Assembly: GCF_000819745.1 (NCBI RefSeq)
Contig: NZ_CDDA01000015.1
Coordinates: forward strand, 219,323 to 283,322
Direction: 5' to 3'
Length of the DNA stretch: 64,000 nt
Origin: Aeromonas bestiarum
Lineage (GTDB): Bacteria; Pseudomonadota; Gammaproteobacteria; Enterobacterales; Aeromonadaceae
A model generated the notes under the pieces. That model saw only the letters and a list, made by a program, of their open reading frames with translations. It had not been told where the DNA came from and ran no database searches. Made by a program: the position numbers and the translations under genes. This document shows, piece by piece, positions 1 through 9,018 of the stretch; positions within the stretch are counted from its first letter, which is position 1, and the number at the start of each line of letters is the position of its first letter.

Positions 1-256
1 GGCGAGCCTCGACGATCCCCGCCTCGCTCTTGAGCTTGGTCTGCACGATTTGCCGGTTGGCGATGGCTCCCGTCATCATCATGACGTTGAGCTGATCCAT
101 GTAGGTGTTGGCGGCGCTCTCGACCTTTTCACCGGCCAGCCGGATGGCGAGATCCCGTTGCAGCCAGGCGGAGAGTTCGAAACTGAGGGCGAAGGTACAG
201 CCTATCACCAGGGTGAGGGGGAGGAAGATTTTCCAGTTCAGTGACAGATTTTGCAT
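1..256 (-). CDS. Methyl-accepting chemotaxis protein, N-terminal part (runs off window)
   Basis: Reading leftwards from the ATG at 256, the frame is open for 85 codons to the window edge. It starts MQNLSLNWKIFLPL, giving a short basic cytoplasmic tail, one hydrophobic membrane segment (about residues 9-25) and then the beginning of a periplasmic sensor region with DQLNVMMMTGAIANR. A pattern of the type LNxMMxTGxxxNR followed by GIVEAR is familiar from membrane-anchored chemoreceptors, so a transducer that signals to CheA/CheW is the likely identity. The HAMP and signalling domains would lie outside the window. A sigma-28-like promoter sits upstream at 345-371, which fits a chemotaxis gene. 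Only the N-terminus is visible, so another membrane sensor sharing this domain (for example a diguanylate cyclase) remains possible. Confidence 0.6.
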   Translation of the reverse strand, partial: MQNLSLNWKIFLPLTLVIGCTFALSFELSAWLQRDLAIRLAGEKVESAANTYMDQLNVMMMTGAIANRQIVQTKLKSEAGIVEAR

Positions 257-344
257 CGTTTGCAGGGTCCATGCGCAAGTGGGCGAGCGTCAATGCCGGA
301 CGACTCTCCTCACGCTCGCTCGTCAGGGCGGGGGAGATGGTTCT

Positions 345-371
345 CTATCGGCACACCCTACCCCATCTTGA
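345..371 (-). promoter_or_regulatory. Sigma-28 (FliA)-like promoter for the chemoreceptor gene
   Basis: On the minus strand TCAAGATG (364-371) is followed after exactly 11 bases by GCCGATAG (345-352). The sigma-28 consensus is roughly TCAAGTTT-N11/12-GCCGATAA, so the -10 matches 7 of 8 and the TCAAG core is intact. It lies about 90 bases upstream of the ATG at 256. Confidence 0.6.
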
Positions 372-472
372 GTAAATTATCTGTTAACTGGATCCATGAT
401 GGAGGTTAAGGATGGGTAGCAAAGCTGGGTTGTCTGAGCCTGGTTTGATCCAGCACAAACTCGGCATTAATT

Positions 473-491
473 GATAGTGGTTATCATTTGC
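473..491. promoter_or_regulatory. Fur box before hutW
   Basis: GATAGTGGTTATCATTTGC matches the 19-base Fur consensus at about 14 positions by eye. It ends about 30 bases upstream of the hutW ATG, so iron-loaded Fur bound here would block transcription. Iron repression is expected for a heme-use gene. Confidence 0.65.
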
Positions 492-520
492 ATTATTTCC
501 ATGCGGTAACCCAGCCAGTG

Positions 521-1888
521 ATGACATTACAACTGACCCCGACCATGACCGGACTCGACACGCCGGATCCCCTCAAGTTTGCCTTCGGCGCCAAAACCTC
601 GGCCCATGCCAGCCGAGGTGGCATTCGCCCCTTCACCCTCGACCATGGGGGCTGGCAAGCCTGGTGGCAGCAAGAGAGCGAGGCCGGGGAGCGGGCGCTC
701 TACATCCATATCCCGTTTTGCCGCAAGCGCTGCAGCTTCTGCAATTTCTTCGAAAATGGCGCCAATCCGGCGCGCATGAGCCGTTACATGGCGGCCCTGT
801 GCGCCAGCCTGCAGCAGGCGGCGGATACCCCCTTTGGGCAGAGCAAGCCCTGCTCGGCCGTCTATGTGGGAGGCGGCACACCGACCGACATGGCGGTCGA
901 GGATCTGGCGCGATTGGCCAGGGCTATCCAGGGTTTTCCGCTGACCGCAGATGCCGAGGTGACCCTGGAGGGGCGTCTCAACGGCTTTGATGATGCCAAG
1001 TGGCAGACAGCACTGGTGGGGGGCTTCAACCGCTTCTCGTTCGGGGTGCAGAGCTTTGATACCCAAGTGCGCCAGCAGGCGGCCCGCTTCGACGACAGGC
1101 AGAGCCTGCTGGCCCGGTTGAGCGATCTGACCCGGGATGATGCCGCCGTGATAGTGGCGGATCTCATCTTCGGCCTGCCGGGACAGGATGATGCCGTGTG
1201 GCGCCAGGATATCGCGGACGTGATGGCCTGCGGGGTGCACGGCGTGGATCTCTATCAGCTGATCGCCATGGCGGGCACCAATCTGGAACGGGCCGAGGCG
1301 AGCGGCAAACTGGGCTGGGCGGCCGATGGTCAGCAGCGAGCCGCCATGTATGCCTATGGCGCCCAGACGCTGGAGCAGGGCGGCTGGCAGCGGCTCTCCT
1401 GCAGCCACTGGCGGCGCGGTGATGCCGAGCAGAGCCGCTACAACCAGATGGCCAAGCGCGGCGCCGAGATCCTCCCCTTCGGGGCCGGGGCCGGAGGCAG
1501 CGTGCACGGCCATGGCCTCATGTATGGCCGGGATCTGGCCCTCTGGCACGAGGCGCTGGCAGGCGGTGTGCGGGCGCCCGGCATGGTGATGGGGAAGAAC
1601 CCCAATGCCCTCATGGACGGCCTGCTGCGTGGCGCCCTCGACAGCGGCTGGTTGACGCTGGCGCGTCTGCCCGCATCGCTGCGGGCCCACCTGCTGCCGC
1701 TGTTTGAGACCTGGCAGCGGCACGGGTTGGCGACGCTCACGCAAGCGCGGCTTGAGCTGACCCTGGCGGGGCGTTTCTGGAACGTCAATCTGCAGGCAGG
1801 AATGTTTGAGTACTTGCAACTCAATCCGCTGGCGGGATCTGATGCGGCGCCGGCTCCGGCCGACATGGTGCGCCATTCGCTGGTGTGA
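521..1888 (+). CDS. hutW: HutW/ChuW-type anaerobic heme-degrading radical SAM enzyme
   Basis: A 455-residue protein from the ATG at 521. The frame is open further upstream to a TTG at 488, but that start falls inside the Fur box and has no Shine-Dalgarno. The radical SAM cluster motif is HIPFCRKRCSFCNFF, with Cys67, Cys71 and Cys74 binding the 4Fe-4S cluster. Later segments VYVGGGTPT, FNRFSFGVQSFD and VADLIFGLPGQ are the usual coproporphyrinogen-oxidase-like (HemW/HemN) blocks. ChuW of E. coli O157, a family member of similar length, opens heme without oxygen and releases iron. The hutX and hutZ genes that follow it in Vibrio are absent; xseA comes next, in the opposite direction. A Fur box and a shared terminator bracket the gene. 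Function is well supported; the exact start is less certain. Confidence 0.9.
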   Translation: MTLQLTPTMTGLDTPDPLKFAFGAKTSAHASRGGIRPFTLDHGGWQAWWQQESEAGERALYIHIPFCRKRCSFCNFFENGANPARMSRYMAALCASLQQAADTPFGQSKPCSAVYVGGGTPTDMAVEDLARLARAIQGFPLTADAEVTLEGRLNGFDDAKWQTALVGGFNRFSFGVQSFDTQVRQQAARFDDRQSLLARLSDLTRDDAAVIVADLIFGLPGQDDAVWRQDIADVMACGVHGVDLYQLIAMAGTNLERAEASGKLGWAADGQQRAAMYAYGAQTLEQGGWQRLSCSHWRRGDAEQSRYNQMAKRGAEILPFGAGAGGSVHGHGLMYGRDLALWHEALAGGVRAPGMVMGKNPNALMDGLLRGALDSGWLTLARLPASLRAHLLPLFETWQRHGLATLTQARLELTLAGRFWNVNLQAGMFEYLQLNPLAGSDAAPAPADMVRHSLV

Positions 1889-1921
1889 CGGACAGGCGGC
1901 AACGACAGGGAAGAGGATAAA

Positions 1922-1947
1922 ACGGGGGCGCTGCAAAGCGCCCCCGT
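1922..1947. terminator. Terminator-like hairpin between hutW and xseA
   Basis: ACGGGGGCGC-TGCAAA-GCGCCCCCGT forms a 10-bp GC-rich stem with a 6-base loop between two convergent genes. The T-run on either side is weak. Confidence 0.7.
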
Positions 1948-1953
1948 GTTCAA

Positions 1954-3363
1954 TTATCGGTTGTGCACCTCTTCCACCCGCACCTGCAGATGCCCCTCGG
2001 CGAGCGTGGTGACCAGGGTTTGCCCGGCGTTCACCTGGGCGGCGCGGCTGATCACCTCACCGCTCTGGGTGCGGGTGATGGAGTAACCGCGACCCAGAGT
2101 GGCGAGCGGGCTTACACCATCGAGGCGGGCGGTGAGCATGGCAAGGCGGTGGCTGGCCAGATCCTGGCGTTTGGCGATCAGCGCATAGAGCCTTTCTTCG
2201 GCCAGCTGATGGCGGCGACGGCCGGCGGCCAGCAACCGCTCCGGGCTCTTGCCTTGCAGGCGCAATTCCAGGTTGGCGAGGCGCCGCTCCCCCTGATGCA
2301 ACTTTTGATTCATCAGCTGCTGCAGGCGGGCAGAGAGTTCGTCGAGGCGCTGGGACTGCTGCTCCAGCCGCCGTTTGGGATCCTGATGGTCGAGTCGTTT
2401 TTGCAGCAGCGCGAAGCCGTGGCGGGCGGCAGTCTGGTGGCGGCTTATGCCCTGTGCCAGCCGTTGCCACAGATGGGCGAGGCGCTGGATGCGGGCCTGA
2501 TTGTCCGGCGCCACCAGTTCGGCGGCGGCCGACGGGGTCGGGGCACGCAAGTCGGCGGCAAAGTCACTGATGGTCACGTCCACCTCGTGGCCCACAGCGC
2601 TGATGACGGGGATGCTGGAGTTGGCAATGGCGCGCGCCACCGCCTCCTCGTTGAAGCACCAGAGATCTTCCAGCGAGCCGCCGCCGCGACCGACGATCAG
2701 CACGTCCACCTCGGCGCGGCGGTTGGCCAGGGCAATGGCCGCCACTATCTGGCCGATGGCGGCGCTGCCCTGCACCTGGGTCGGGTAGATGAAGACGGGG
2801 AGATCCGGCGCTCGGCGCTTGAGCACGGTCAGCATGTCGTGCAGGGCGGCGCCGGTGGCTGAGGTAATCAGGCCCACGGCGCGCGGTTCGCGGGGCAGGG
2901 GGCGCTTGCGGCCCTCGTCAAACAGCCCTTCTGCACCGAGGCGGCGTTTGAGCTCTTCGAAGCGCAGGGCCAGCACGCCATCACCGGCGGGCTGCATGGA
3001 TTCGATGATGAGCTGATAGTCGCCACGCGGCTCGTAGAGGGAGACCCGCGCCTGCACCAGCACCTGCATGCCATCCTGCGGGCGAAACGCCACCCGCCGG
3101 TTGTTGCCCTTGAACATGGCGCAGCGCACCTGGGCACCGAGATCTTTTAGCGAAAAGTACCAGTGACCCGAGCTTGGCATCGCCAGGTTGGAGAGCTCGC
3201 CGGTCAGCCACACCAGGCCGAGATCCTGCTCCAGGATCATGCGCACTGCGCTATTGAGGCGGGTGACGGTAAAGACCTGTTGTTGCTGGCTGGATGGGTT
3301 GAGGCGATTCAAGGGGGATCCTGCTGCTGTGCCCCGGGCAAGGGGAGAAAACAATGGCGCCAT
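1954..3363 (-). CDS. xseA: Exodeoxyribonuclease VII large subunit
   Basis: XseA partners the small subunit XseB to degrade single-stranded DNA to oligonucleotides in the cytoplasm. From the ATG at 3363 the product is 469 residues against 456 in E. coli. It carries the N-terminal OB-fold ([39 protein letters not shown]), the catalytic core ([48 protein letters not shown]) and a long helical C-terminal region rich in Gln, Arg and Leu. A TTG start at the MNRLNPSS position, preceded by AGGA, would also fit and trim about 20 residues. The gene is alone on its strand between hutW and a DMT permease; in E. coli xseA is divergent from guaB, which here lies about 6 kb away. Confidence 0.95.
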   Translation of the reverse strand: MAPLFSPLARGTAAGSPLNRLNPSSQQQQVFTVTRLNSAVRMILEQDLGLVWLTGELSNLAMPSSGHWYFSLKDLGAQVRCAMFKGNNRRVAFRPQDGMQVLVQARVSLYEPRGDYQLIIESMQPAGDGVLALRFEELKRRLGAEGLFDEGRKRPLPREPRAVGLITSATGAALHDMLTVLKRRAPDLPVFIYPTQVQGSAAIGQIVAAIALANRRAEVDVLIVGRGGGSLEDLWCFNEEAVARAIANSSIPVISAVGHEVDVTISDFAADLRAPTPSAAAELVAPDNQARIQRLAHLWQRLAQGISRHQTAARHGFALLQKRLDHQDPKRRLEQQSQRLDELSARLQQLMNQKLHQGERRLANLELRLQGKSPERLLAAGRRRHQLAEERLYALIAKRQDLASHRLAMLTARLDGVSPLATLGRGYSITRTQSGEVISRAAQVNAGQTLVTTLAEGHLQVRVEEVHNR

Positions 3364-3423
3364 CTTAGCGCAGTTCGGTGCAAGAGCCGAGTCCGGGCGT
3401 GGCCCGGTGCTCCTCAAGCCGGG

Positions 3424-4338
3424 TCAGCGCTCCAGTTCCTGCTCTATGGGAGCCTGTCGTCTGGCGGGGCTGACCACCAGCCAGACCGCGAGGCAGACGA
3501 TGGCGCCGCCGACCACAAAGCCCTCAGTGATGGTCTCCCCGAGCACCAGGTAACCCCACAAGATGCCAAAGGGAGGAATGAGAAAGGTGACCGTCAATGA
3601 GCGCAGCGGCCCGATATCTGCGATCAACCTGAAGTAGATGAGGTAGGCGAGGGCGGTACAGATGAGACCGACCGCCAGCACGCTGGCCCACACCTCGGGG
3701 ATGGCCCAGTTGACGGCGGGCCCCGCCGTCACCGAGTAGCCGAAGAAGGGCAGCAGGAACACGCACGCTCCCAGCTGGCTGCCGAAGGCTACCAGTTTGG
3801 CATCGAGGCCGCCGCGCTCCGTGATCCAGCGCCGGGTCAGAAACCCGGCGCAGCCGTAGCAGGCGGTGGCGATCAGACAGGCCAGCACGCCAGTGACCAG
3901 GTTGCCGCTCACATTCACCTCGCTGGTGGTAGTGATGAGGGTGATGCCGACTATGCCCAGCATGACCCCCAGCAATTTGCGCCCGCTCAGTTGCTCGTTG
4001 AAGCAGGAGAAGCCGATCAGGGCCCCCATCAGCGGCGTCGTCGCGTTCAGGATGGCCGAGTAACCCGCCGGCAACCAGAGTGCGGCGATGGCGTACATCA
4101 GAAACGGGATGCCTGAGTTGATGATCCCGAGCAGCATGGCGGACTTGAGCTTGCCCTGGAAGAGCATGGGGGAGCGCAGCAGTAGCAGTATGACGCCAAG
4201 CCCCACCAGGCCGAAGAAGACCCGCAGGAAGGCGGTGTTGACCGAACCAAAGGCCGGTGCGGCAATGCGCATGAACAGAAAACTGGCGCCCCAGATCGCG
4301 GCCAGGAGCAGCAGTCTCACATAATCCGATGTTCTCAT
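3424..4338 (-). CDS. EamA/DMT-family permease
   Basis: A 304-residue integral membrane protein starting at MRTSDYVRLLLL, with GGAAG placed seven bases before the ATG at 4338. About ten hydrophobic segments in two repeats of five are visible, the EamA (DUF6) arrangement: IWGASFLFMRIAAPAFG in the first half and VWASVLAVGLICTALAYLIYFRLI in the second. Members export or import small metabolites, often amino acids or nucleosides; the substrate cannot be read from the sequence. The last residues are basic and polar (SPARRQAPIEQELER). It follows the exbD terminator on the same strand and is probably transcribed on its own. Confidence 0.88.
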   Translation of the reverse strand: MRTSDYVRLLLLAAIWGASFLFMRIAAPAFGSVNTAFLRVFFGLVGLGVILLLLRSPMLFQGKLKSAMLLGIINSGIPFLMYAIAALWLPAGYSAILNATTPLMGALIGFSCFNEQLSGRKLLGVMLGIVGITLITTTSEVNVSGNLVTGVLACLIATACYGCAGFLTRRWITERGGLDAKLVAFGSQLGACVFLLPFFGYSVTAGPAVNWAIPEVWASVLAVGLICTALAYLIYFRLIADIGPLRSLTVTFLIPPFGILWGYLVLGETITEGFVVGGAIVCLAVWLVVSPARRQAPIEQELER

Positions 4339-4445
4339 CTTGCTTCCTTGAAATGATGGCCGCAGGCCAACCTGATGCGGGTCAGACTCGACATCATGCC
4401 GGGTACGGGCGTGGGATGGCAACTGCGTGTATGGGGGGCGTCCTT

Positions 4446-4482
4446 GTGCAAAAGGCATCACCCTGGGTGATGCCTTTTGCAC
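4446..4482. terminator. Rho-independent terminator after exbD
   Basis: GGCATCACCC and GGGTGATGCC pair to form a strong stem; the flanking AAAA and TTTT tracts make it work on either strand. It closes the tonB-exbB-exbD unit before the downstream permease. Confidence 0.85.
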
Positions 4483-4514
4483 ATTGCCAGGTGGCGGGCG
4501 CCACAAGGCCGGGG

Positions 4515-4937
4515 TCAGCCTGCGTCCGGCTGGCTGACAAAGGCAATCTTGTGCAATCCATGCTGGGACGCCTGCGCCATCACCCTGGCTATGATGCCGT
4601 ACTCGACCCGCTTGTCGATGCGCAGCTGGATCTCGGGCAGCTCCCCCTCTGCCTTGCCGGCAGTCTCCATCTGGGCAAGCAGGGCGGCCTCATCGACCTC
4701 CTTGCCGTTCCAGTAGATCTTGCCGGTGCCATCGATGGCGAGGGTGATGTCCTCCTTCTCCGGCTGATTGAGCTGGCTGCTGGCCTCCGGCAGCTCGAGC
4801 TTGACCGCATTGGTGAGCAGGGGGGCCGTGATCATGAAGACGATGAGCAGCACCAGCATGACGTCGATCATGGGGATCATGTTGATCTCGGAGAGGGGCT
4901 GATCGTCTCCGTCGTCCGACAATTTGCCAAATGCCAT
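4515..4937 (-). CDS. exbD: Biopolymer transport protein ExbD
   Basis: A 140-residue inner-membrane protein with one N-terminal transmembrane helix. INMIPMIDVMLVLLIVFMIT includes Asp25, the residue in this family that carries protons through the ExbB-ExbD channel. The rest is the small periplasmic domain. With ExbB it harvests the proton-motive force to energise TonB for uptake of siderophores, heme and B12 through outer-membrane receptors. Its start overlaps the last base of the exbB stop codon, so the two are translationally coupled. It is the last gene of the tonB-exbB-exbD operon and is followed by a strong terminator. Length and motif are normal for the family. Confidence 0.95.
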   Translation of the reverse strand: MAFGKLSDDGDDQPLSEINMIPMIDVMLVLLIVFMITAPLLTNAVKLELPEASSQLNQPEKEDITLAIDGTGKIYWNGKEVDEAALLAQMETAGKAEGELPEIQLRIDKRVEYGIIARVMAQASQHGLHKIAFVSQPDAG

Positions 4938-5695
4938 TACCCGTGCCCCTTCTTGGCTTCCCGCTCGGTCAGCTGGGTTACGTTGGAGGGGGCCTGCTCA
5001 AATCCCGTCACCAGCAGGGCAAACAGATCGTAGGCAAAGGCCTCGAGCGCGGCCAGCTTGAGGCGATTGCGGCGCACGAAGAAGTTGTAGACAAGCACGG
5101 CTGGCAGGGCGACGGCGAGGCCAAAGCCGGTCATGATCAGCGCCTCGCCCACTGGGCCTGCCACCTTGTCCAGGCTGCTCTGACCGGCGGCACCTATGGC
5201 CAGCAGCGCATGATAGATACCCCAGACGGTGCCAAACAACCCGATGAAGGGGGCCGCGGAGCCCACGGAGGCGAGGAAGGCCAGGCCGTGCTCCAGCCTT
5301 ACCCGCTCGTGGGTAATGGCCTGGCGCAGCGCCCGCAACAGATACTCGTCCGGTGAACCCAGCTTGAGCGATACGGTCCGCTCCCCGGCCCGGTTCAGTT
5401 GCGCCACCGTCGCCAGCGCCGTGCTGGTCACGCGACCATAGGCCTCCTGCGGCGGGAGATGGGCCAGCTGGCGTTCCATATCCTGCACGCTTTCGTGCTG
5501 CCAGAAGCGGGTCACGAATTGTGCGTTGAGGCGGCGCTCGCGCTGACCCAGCACGATTTTCAGCAGGGTGTAATAGCAGGTGCCGAGGGACATCAATACC
5601 AGCAAAATGAATGGCAGCAGCCCCACACCGGTATTTTGACTGAGCAGATGGGCGACGCCCATCCCGTTGTTTGCGATTTCCGGATCCATATTCAA
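4937..5695 (-). CDS. exbB: Biopolymer transport protein ExbB
   Basis: A 252-residue MotA/TolQ/ExbB-family protein. A first membrane helix lies near residues 23-47 (GLLPFILLVLMSLGTCYYTL), a long cytoplasmic loop follows, and two more helices lie in the second half (PFIGLFGTVWGIYHALLAIG and the segment with GFGLAVALPAVLVYNFFVRRN). ExbB pentamers surround ExbD and form the proton channel that drives TonB. The start overlaps the tonB stop by four bases (ATGA). A second ATG two codons in (MDPEIANN) is an alternative start. Regulation should follow the upstream Fur-like box shared by the operon. TolQ is excluded by the tonB/exbD context. Confidence 0.93.
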   Translation of the reverse strand: MNMDPEIANNGMGVAHLLSQNTGVGLLPFILLVLMSLGTCYYTLLKIVLGQRERRLNAQFVTRFWQHESVQDMERQLAHLPPQEAYGRVTSTALATVAQLNRAGERTVSLKLGSPDEYLLRALRQAITHERVRLEHGLAFLASVGSAAPFIGLFGTVWGIYHALLAIGAAGQSSLDKVAGPVGEALIMTGFGLAVALPAVLVYNFFVRRNRLKLAALEAFAYDLFALLVTGFEQAPSNVTQLTEREAKKGHG

Positions 5696-6447
5696 GCCCT
5701 TAATTTAAAAATGATGGTGACCTTTGCCCAGGCCTCAACGGCCGCATTGTTCTGTTTGGCGGGAATAAAGCGCCAGCGACTGACCGTCTTGCGCGCCGTC
5801 ATGTCCAGCCGCCGATAACCGCTGCCCTTGTCTACCTCCACCGAGGAGGCGGTGCCATCGGCCGCCACCAGTACATTCAGGATGACGCGCCCCTCCTCAC
5901 CCCGTCTTCTGGATTCATAGGGGTAGGGTGGCTCAGGGTTGTTCAGCCGCGCATCGCGGGCGATGGGAGCGCTGCTGCCAGCCCCGCTGCCGCTCTGCCG
6001 GGACTTGACCGGCGCTGTGCCACTGCCGCCTTGTTGGGCATTGGTCGCCACCGGCGTGGCGGGGGCCGAGGGCGCCGCGACCGGTTCTGCCCTGGTCACC
6101 AGAGTGGCCTTGGGCGTTGGTGGCGCCGGTATCCTGGGCGCGGGTTTGGGAATGGGTTTCCTGACCGGTTTTTTAACGACCTTCTTTTGAACCGGCACCG
6201 GCTTTTTGACCACGGGCGGCGCCGGGGCGGCTGCCGGCGCCTTGGCCGGCGCGTCATTGGCGCTGGCCTCACCGACCCAGCGGGCCGACAGGGTCAGCGG
6301 CAGGGGCGGGGTGATGGGTGCAGGCTGGTGTTCATAGAGCCACCAGAAGGCGGCAAGATGCAGGACGACCGTGATGGCAAGGCAAGCGAGGCGGGCGGAT
6401 CCTGGGTGTGCGGTGGGCAGTGGTGGCCTCGGGCTGCAGGCATCCAT
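5692..6447 (-). CDS. tonB: Energy transducer TonB
   Basis: A 251-residue protein with one N-terminal membrane anchor containing ITVVLHLAAFW; His30 in this start numbering corresponds to the essential anchor His of TonB. It then has a long Pro/Lys/Ala-rich periplasmic spacer (VVKKPVPVQKKVVKKP) and a C-terminal domain with PEPPYPYESRRRGEEGRV, the YP motif that contacts TonB boxes of outer-membrane receptors. The start at 6447 is chosen because GGAGG stands seven bases before it; an upstream ATG at 6465 has no such signal. It heads the tonB-exbB-exbD operon and has a Fur-like box upstream. It carries the force generated by ExbBD to outer-membrane receptors for iron and heme. Confidence 0.95.
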   Translation of the reverse strand: MDACSPRPPLPTAHPGSARLACLAITVVLHLAAFWWLYEHQPAPITPPLPLTLSARWVGEASANDAPAKAPAAAPAPPVVKKPVPVQKKVVKKPVRKPIPKPAPRIPAPPTPKATLVTRAEPVAAPSAPATPVATNAQQGGSGTAPVKSRQSGSGAGSSAPIARDARLNNPEPPYPYESRRRGEEGRVILNVLVAADGTASSVEVDKGSGYRRLDMTARKTVSRWRFIPAKQNNAAVEAWAKVTIIFKLRA

Positions 6448-6546
6448 CACTGCCCTCCATTCCAAATCTTCATGTTCATACTCAAACGGCTAGTGTGGTA
6501 GAGCCAGTACAGGGCACTAGCATGCCTGATGATGCCAATCACAAAC

Positions 6547-6565
6547 AACAACCATTATCAATCGC
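6547..6565. promoter_or_regulatory. Fur-like box upstream of tonB
   Basis: On the minus strand GCGATTGATAATGGTTGTT has one perfect GATAAT hexamer flanked by two half-matching ones, about 12 of 19 consensus positions by eye. It lies about 100 bases upstream of the tonB start. Iron control of tonB is well known in related bacteria. Confidence 0.5.
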
Positions 6566-6714
6566 ATTTTAATCGAGTGATGCAATAGCCAGATGCGGGT
6601 CGGGCAGCTCTCTGTCGTGCGGGATCCGGTCTGCGCTGGCCAGCCGCATCCAGCTGGCCGGGTGAACCGGGTCGAGTGCCATCCGGAGGTGTGCATCGGG
6701 CGCCGGGCTATCAG

Positions 6715-8586
6715 TCACAGCTCCAGCAATACCCCCAGCTCCACCACCCGGTTGGCCGGAATATGGAAGAAATCAGTCGCCTTGAGGGAGTTGCGATTCA
6801 TCCAGACGAACAAGCCTTCCCGCCAGCGCGCCATGCCTGGCAGGTCGGTACTGACCAGATTTTCGTGAGAGAGGAAGAAGGAGGCATCGCGCATGGAGAC
6901 CTTCAGATCTTGCTGGGCACAGGCTTGGAAGATCTCCTCTATGGAAGGGGCCTCCTTGTAACCAAAGTGCGCCACGACTTGCCAGAACCCCTCCCCAAGG
7001 TGGGTGAGAAGGATGCGCTCCTTGAAAGACAACCAGGGCTCATCCTTTATCTGTATGGTCAGAAAAATGACCCGCTCGTGCAGGATCTTGTTGTGTTTCA
7101 GGTTGTGCAACATGGCATGAGGAACCACCTGCACCGACTTGGAGAGGAACACGGCCGTACCCGGCACCTGCAGTGGTGGATGAGCCAGCATGTTGTTGAC
7201 AAATCCTTTCAGCGCCAGTGACTTGTGCTCAAGCTTGTCGAGAACCAGCTCGCGACCGCGCTTCCAGGTGGTCATCACCACTATGGTCAACAGCGCAAAC
7301 AGGATGGGCAACCAGCCGCCGGCCAGGAACTTGGTGGTATTGGCGGCAAAGAAGGTGACATCGACCAGCAGGAGAGGGATTCCCGCGATCACGATCAGCC
7401 AGGTTGGCCATTTCCAGCGATGGGCGGCGACCACCATCAGCAACAGGGTGGTGAGCGCCATGGTGCCTGTCACCGCTATGCCATAGGCGGCGGCCAGATT
7501 GCTGGAGCTTCTGAACCAGAATATCACCAGCACTATGCCGGCCAGCAGCAGCCAGTTCACCAGCGGCAGGTAGATCTGGCCAATCTCATGCTCGGAGGTA
7601 TGGCGGATCTCCTGGCGTGGCAGATACCCGAGCAGGATCGCCTGGCGTATGACGGAGTAAGTGCCGGATATGACGGCCTGGGATGCGATGACAGTCGCCA
7701 TGGTCGCCAGGACCAATAACGGTATGGCCATCCAGGTGGGGGCGAGCAGATAGAATGGGTTTTCAATGGCGTCAGGACGGCGTAGCAGCAGCGCCCCCTG
7801 GCCGAAATAGTTGAGCAACAGGGCCGGCATCACCAGAGAGCCCCATGCCAGCCGGATCGCACCTCGGCCAAAATGGCCCATGTCGGCGTAAAGCGCCTCT
7901 GTACCGGTGACGCAGAGCACGACCGCGCCCAGGGTGATGAAGGCCACTCCTGGCCGGGTGAGCAGAAAATCGAGGGCATAGAGGGGATTGATGGCTTGCA
8001 GGATGGCCGGGTTTTGCACAATTTCCTTTGCCCCGAGTCCTGCCAGCACGCCAAACCAGAGCAACATGATGGGGCCGAAGAGTCGGCCTATTCCTGCTGT
8101 GCCGTAATGCTGAATGCCAAACAGTATCACCAGCACTATGAGGGTTATGGGCAAGACGAAAGAGGCCAGTTCGGGGGCAACCACCTGCAGGCCCTCGACG
8201 GCAGACAGCACCGAAATCGCGGGTGTGATCACCGCATCCCCGATGAACAAGCCCACCCCGACCAGCCCCAGCAACATGACCAGGGAGCGGGCCTTGGGCG
8301 ACAGGCGGCGTGAGGCCAGGGAAGCCAGGGTCAAGATGCCCCCTTCACCCTTGTCATCAGCCCTTAATACCAGCAAGACATATTTAAATGAGACCACGAT
8401 CATGATGGTCCAAAAGAAGAGGGAGATGATCGACAGGATCTCGGCAGGGGCCGGCTGCAGGCCAATATGCCCGGCAAAGCTCTCCTTCAAGGCGTAGAGC
8501 GGGCTGGTGCCAAGGTCACCGTAGACAACGCCCAAGGCGGCCAGGGTAATCGCCATGCGCCCTTGATGATGTTCATTGATCATCAT
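6715..8586 (-). CDS. kup: Kup-family low-affinity potassium transporter
   Basis: A 623-residue protein from the ATG at 8586, close to the 622 residues of E. coli Kup; a TTG at 8601 would add five residues. The N-terminus ITLAALGVVYGDLGTSPLYA is the hallmark Kup segment, followed by RADDKGEGGILTLASL and about twelve hydrophobic helices up to roughly residue 450. A cytoplasmic C-terminal domain follows. Kup proteins take up K+ in symport with protons, mainly at low pH. It stands alone between tonB and guaB on the minus strand. The 267 bases beyond its stop carry several short GC-rich inverted repeats but no clear T-tailed terminator. Confidence 0.95.
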   Translation of the reverse strand: MMINEHHQGRMAITLAALGVVYGDLGTSPLYALKESFAGHIGLQPAPAEILSIISLFFWTIMIVVSFKYVLLVLRADDKGEGGILTLASLASRRLSPKARSLVMLLGLVGVGLFIGDAVITPAISVLSAVEGLQVVAPELASFVLPITLIVLVILFGIQHYGTAGIGRLFGPIMLLWFGVLAGLGAKEIVQNPAILQAINPLYALDFLLTRPGVAFITLGAVVLCVTGTEALYADMGHFGRGAIRLAWGSLVMPALLLNYFGQGALLLRRPDAIENPFYLLAPTWMAIPLLVLATMATVIASQAVISGTYSVIRQAILLGYLPRQEIRHTSEHEIGQIYLPLVNWLLLAGIVLVIFWFRSSSNLAAAYGIAVTGTMALTTLLLMVVAAHRWKWPTWLIVIAGIPLLLVDVTFFAANTTKFLAGGWLPILFALLTIVVMTTWKRGRELVLDKLEHKSLALKGFVNNMLAHPPLQVPGTAVFLSKSVQVVPHAMLHNLKHNKILHERVIFLTIQIKDEPWLSFKERILLTHLGEGFWQVVAHFGYKEAPSIEEIFQACAQQDLKVSMRDASFFLSHENLVSTDLPGMARWREGLFVWMNRNSLKATDFFHIPANRVVELGVLLEL

Positions 8587-9018
8587 GAAATTCCATTTCA
8601 ATTCATAATGTTAATTATGATACGCGAGGTTTGGTCAAAGTGAACACAGTGTCGGACACCTCGATATTCCCCATGGCATCGGATCCGGCTGATCTGCATG
8701 CCGCCATCCGTTGCCTCGGCCATGTCAGCGTAGCCTGAGTCGCGTCAATAGAGTGTCTTGGCAAGCGAGGATGTGACCTTGGGGAGCTGGTTGATGACTG
8801 AGCAGGGGGCCTCTTTGCATAAAATCGCAGTCTGGCAACTCTTCTACCCCCAAAGTGCCCTTTTAGGACTGATAATCTTGTTTTTTTGGCCTTTTGGCAC
8901 GTCAAACACGGGCTACGCCATAAAAAATTCAAAAAACTTCTTTACCAGTGACCAATCGGTGAGTAAACTTCGTCGGCAATATTTTACACCCCCACTTCCT
9001 CAACGGTGAGATATTGCC
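8587..9018. other. Divergent intergenic region kup/guaB
   Basis: About 430 bases with no convincing gene. The half near guaB is AT-rich, with A- and T-runs at 8870-8945. I looked for a PurR operator before guaB and found none. The remaining sequence before kup has no recognisable feature. Confidence 0.5.
8941..8969 (+). promoter_or_regulatory. Candidate sigma-70 promoter for guaBA
   Basis: TTTACC (8941-8946) and TAAACT (8964-8969) are separated by 17 bases, each matching about 4 of 6 consensus bases, 50 bases before the guaB ATG. Weak but correctly spaced. Confidence 0.35.

Noticed and set aside
8602-9018. PurR operator upstream of guaB
   Set aside because: Searched for the ACGCAAACGTTTTCGT pattern; no acceptable match was seen.
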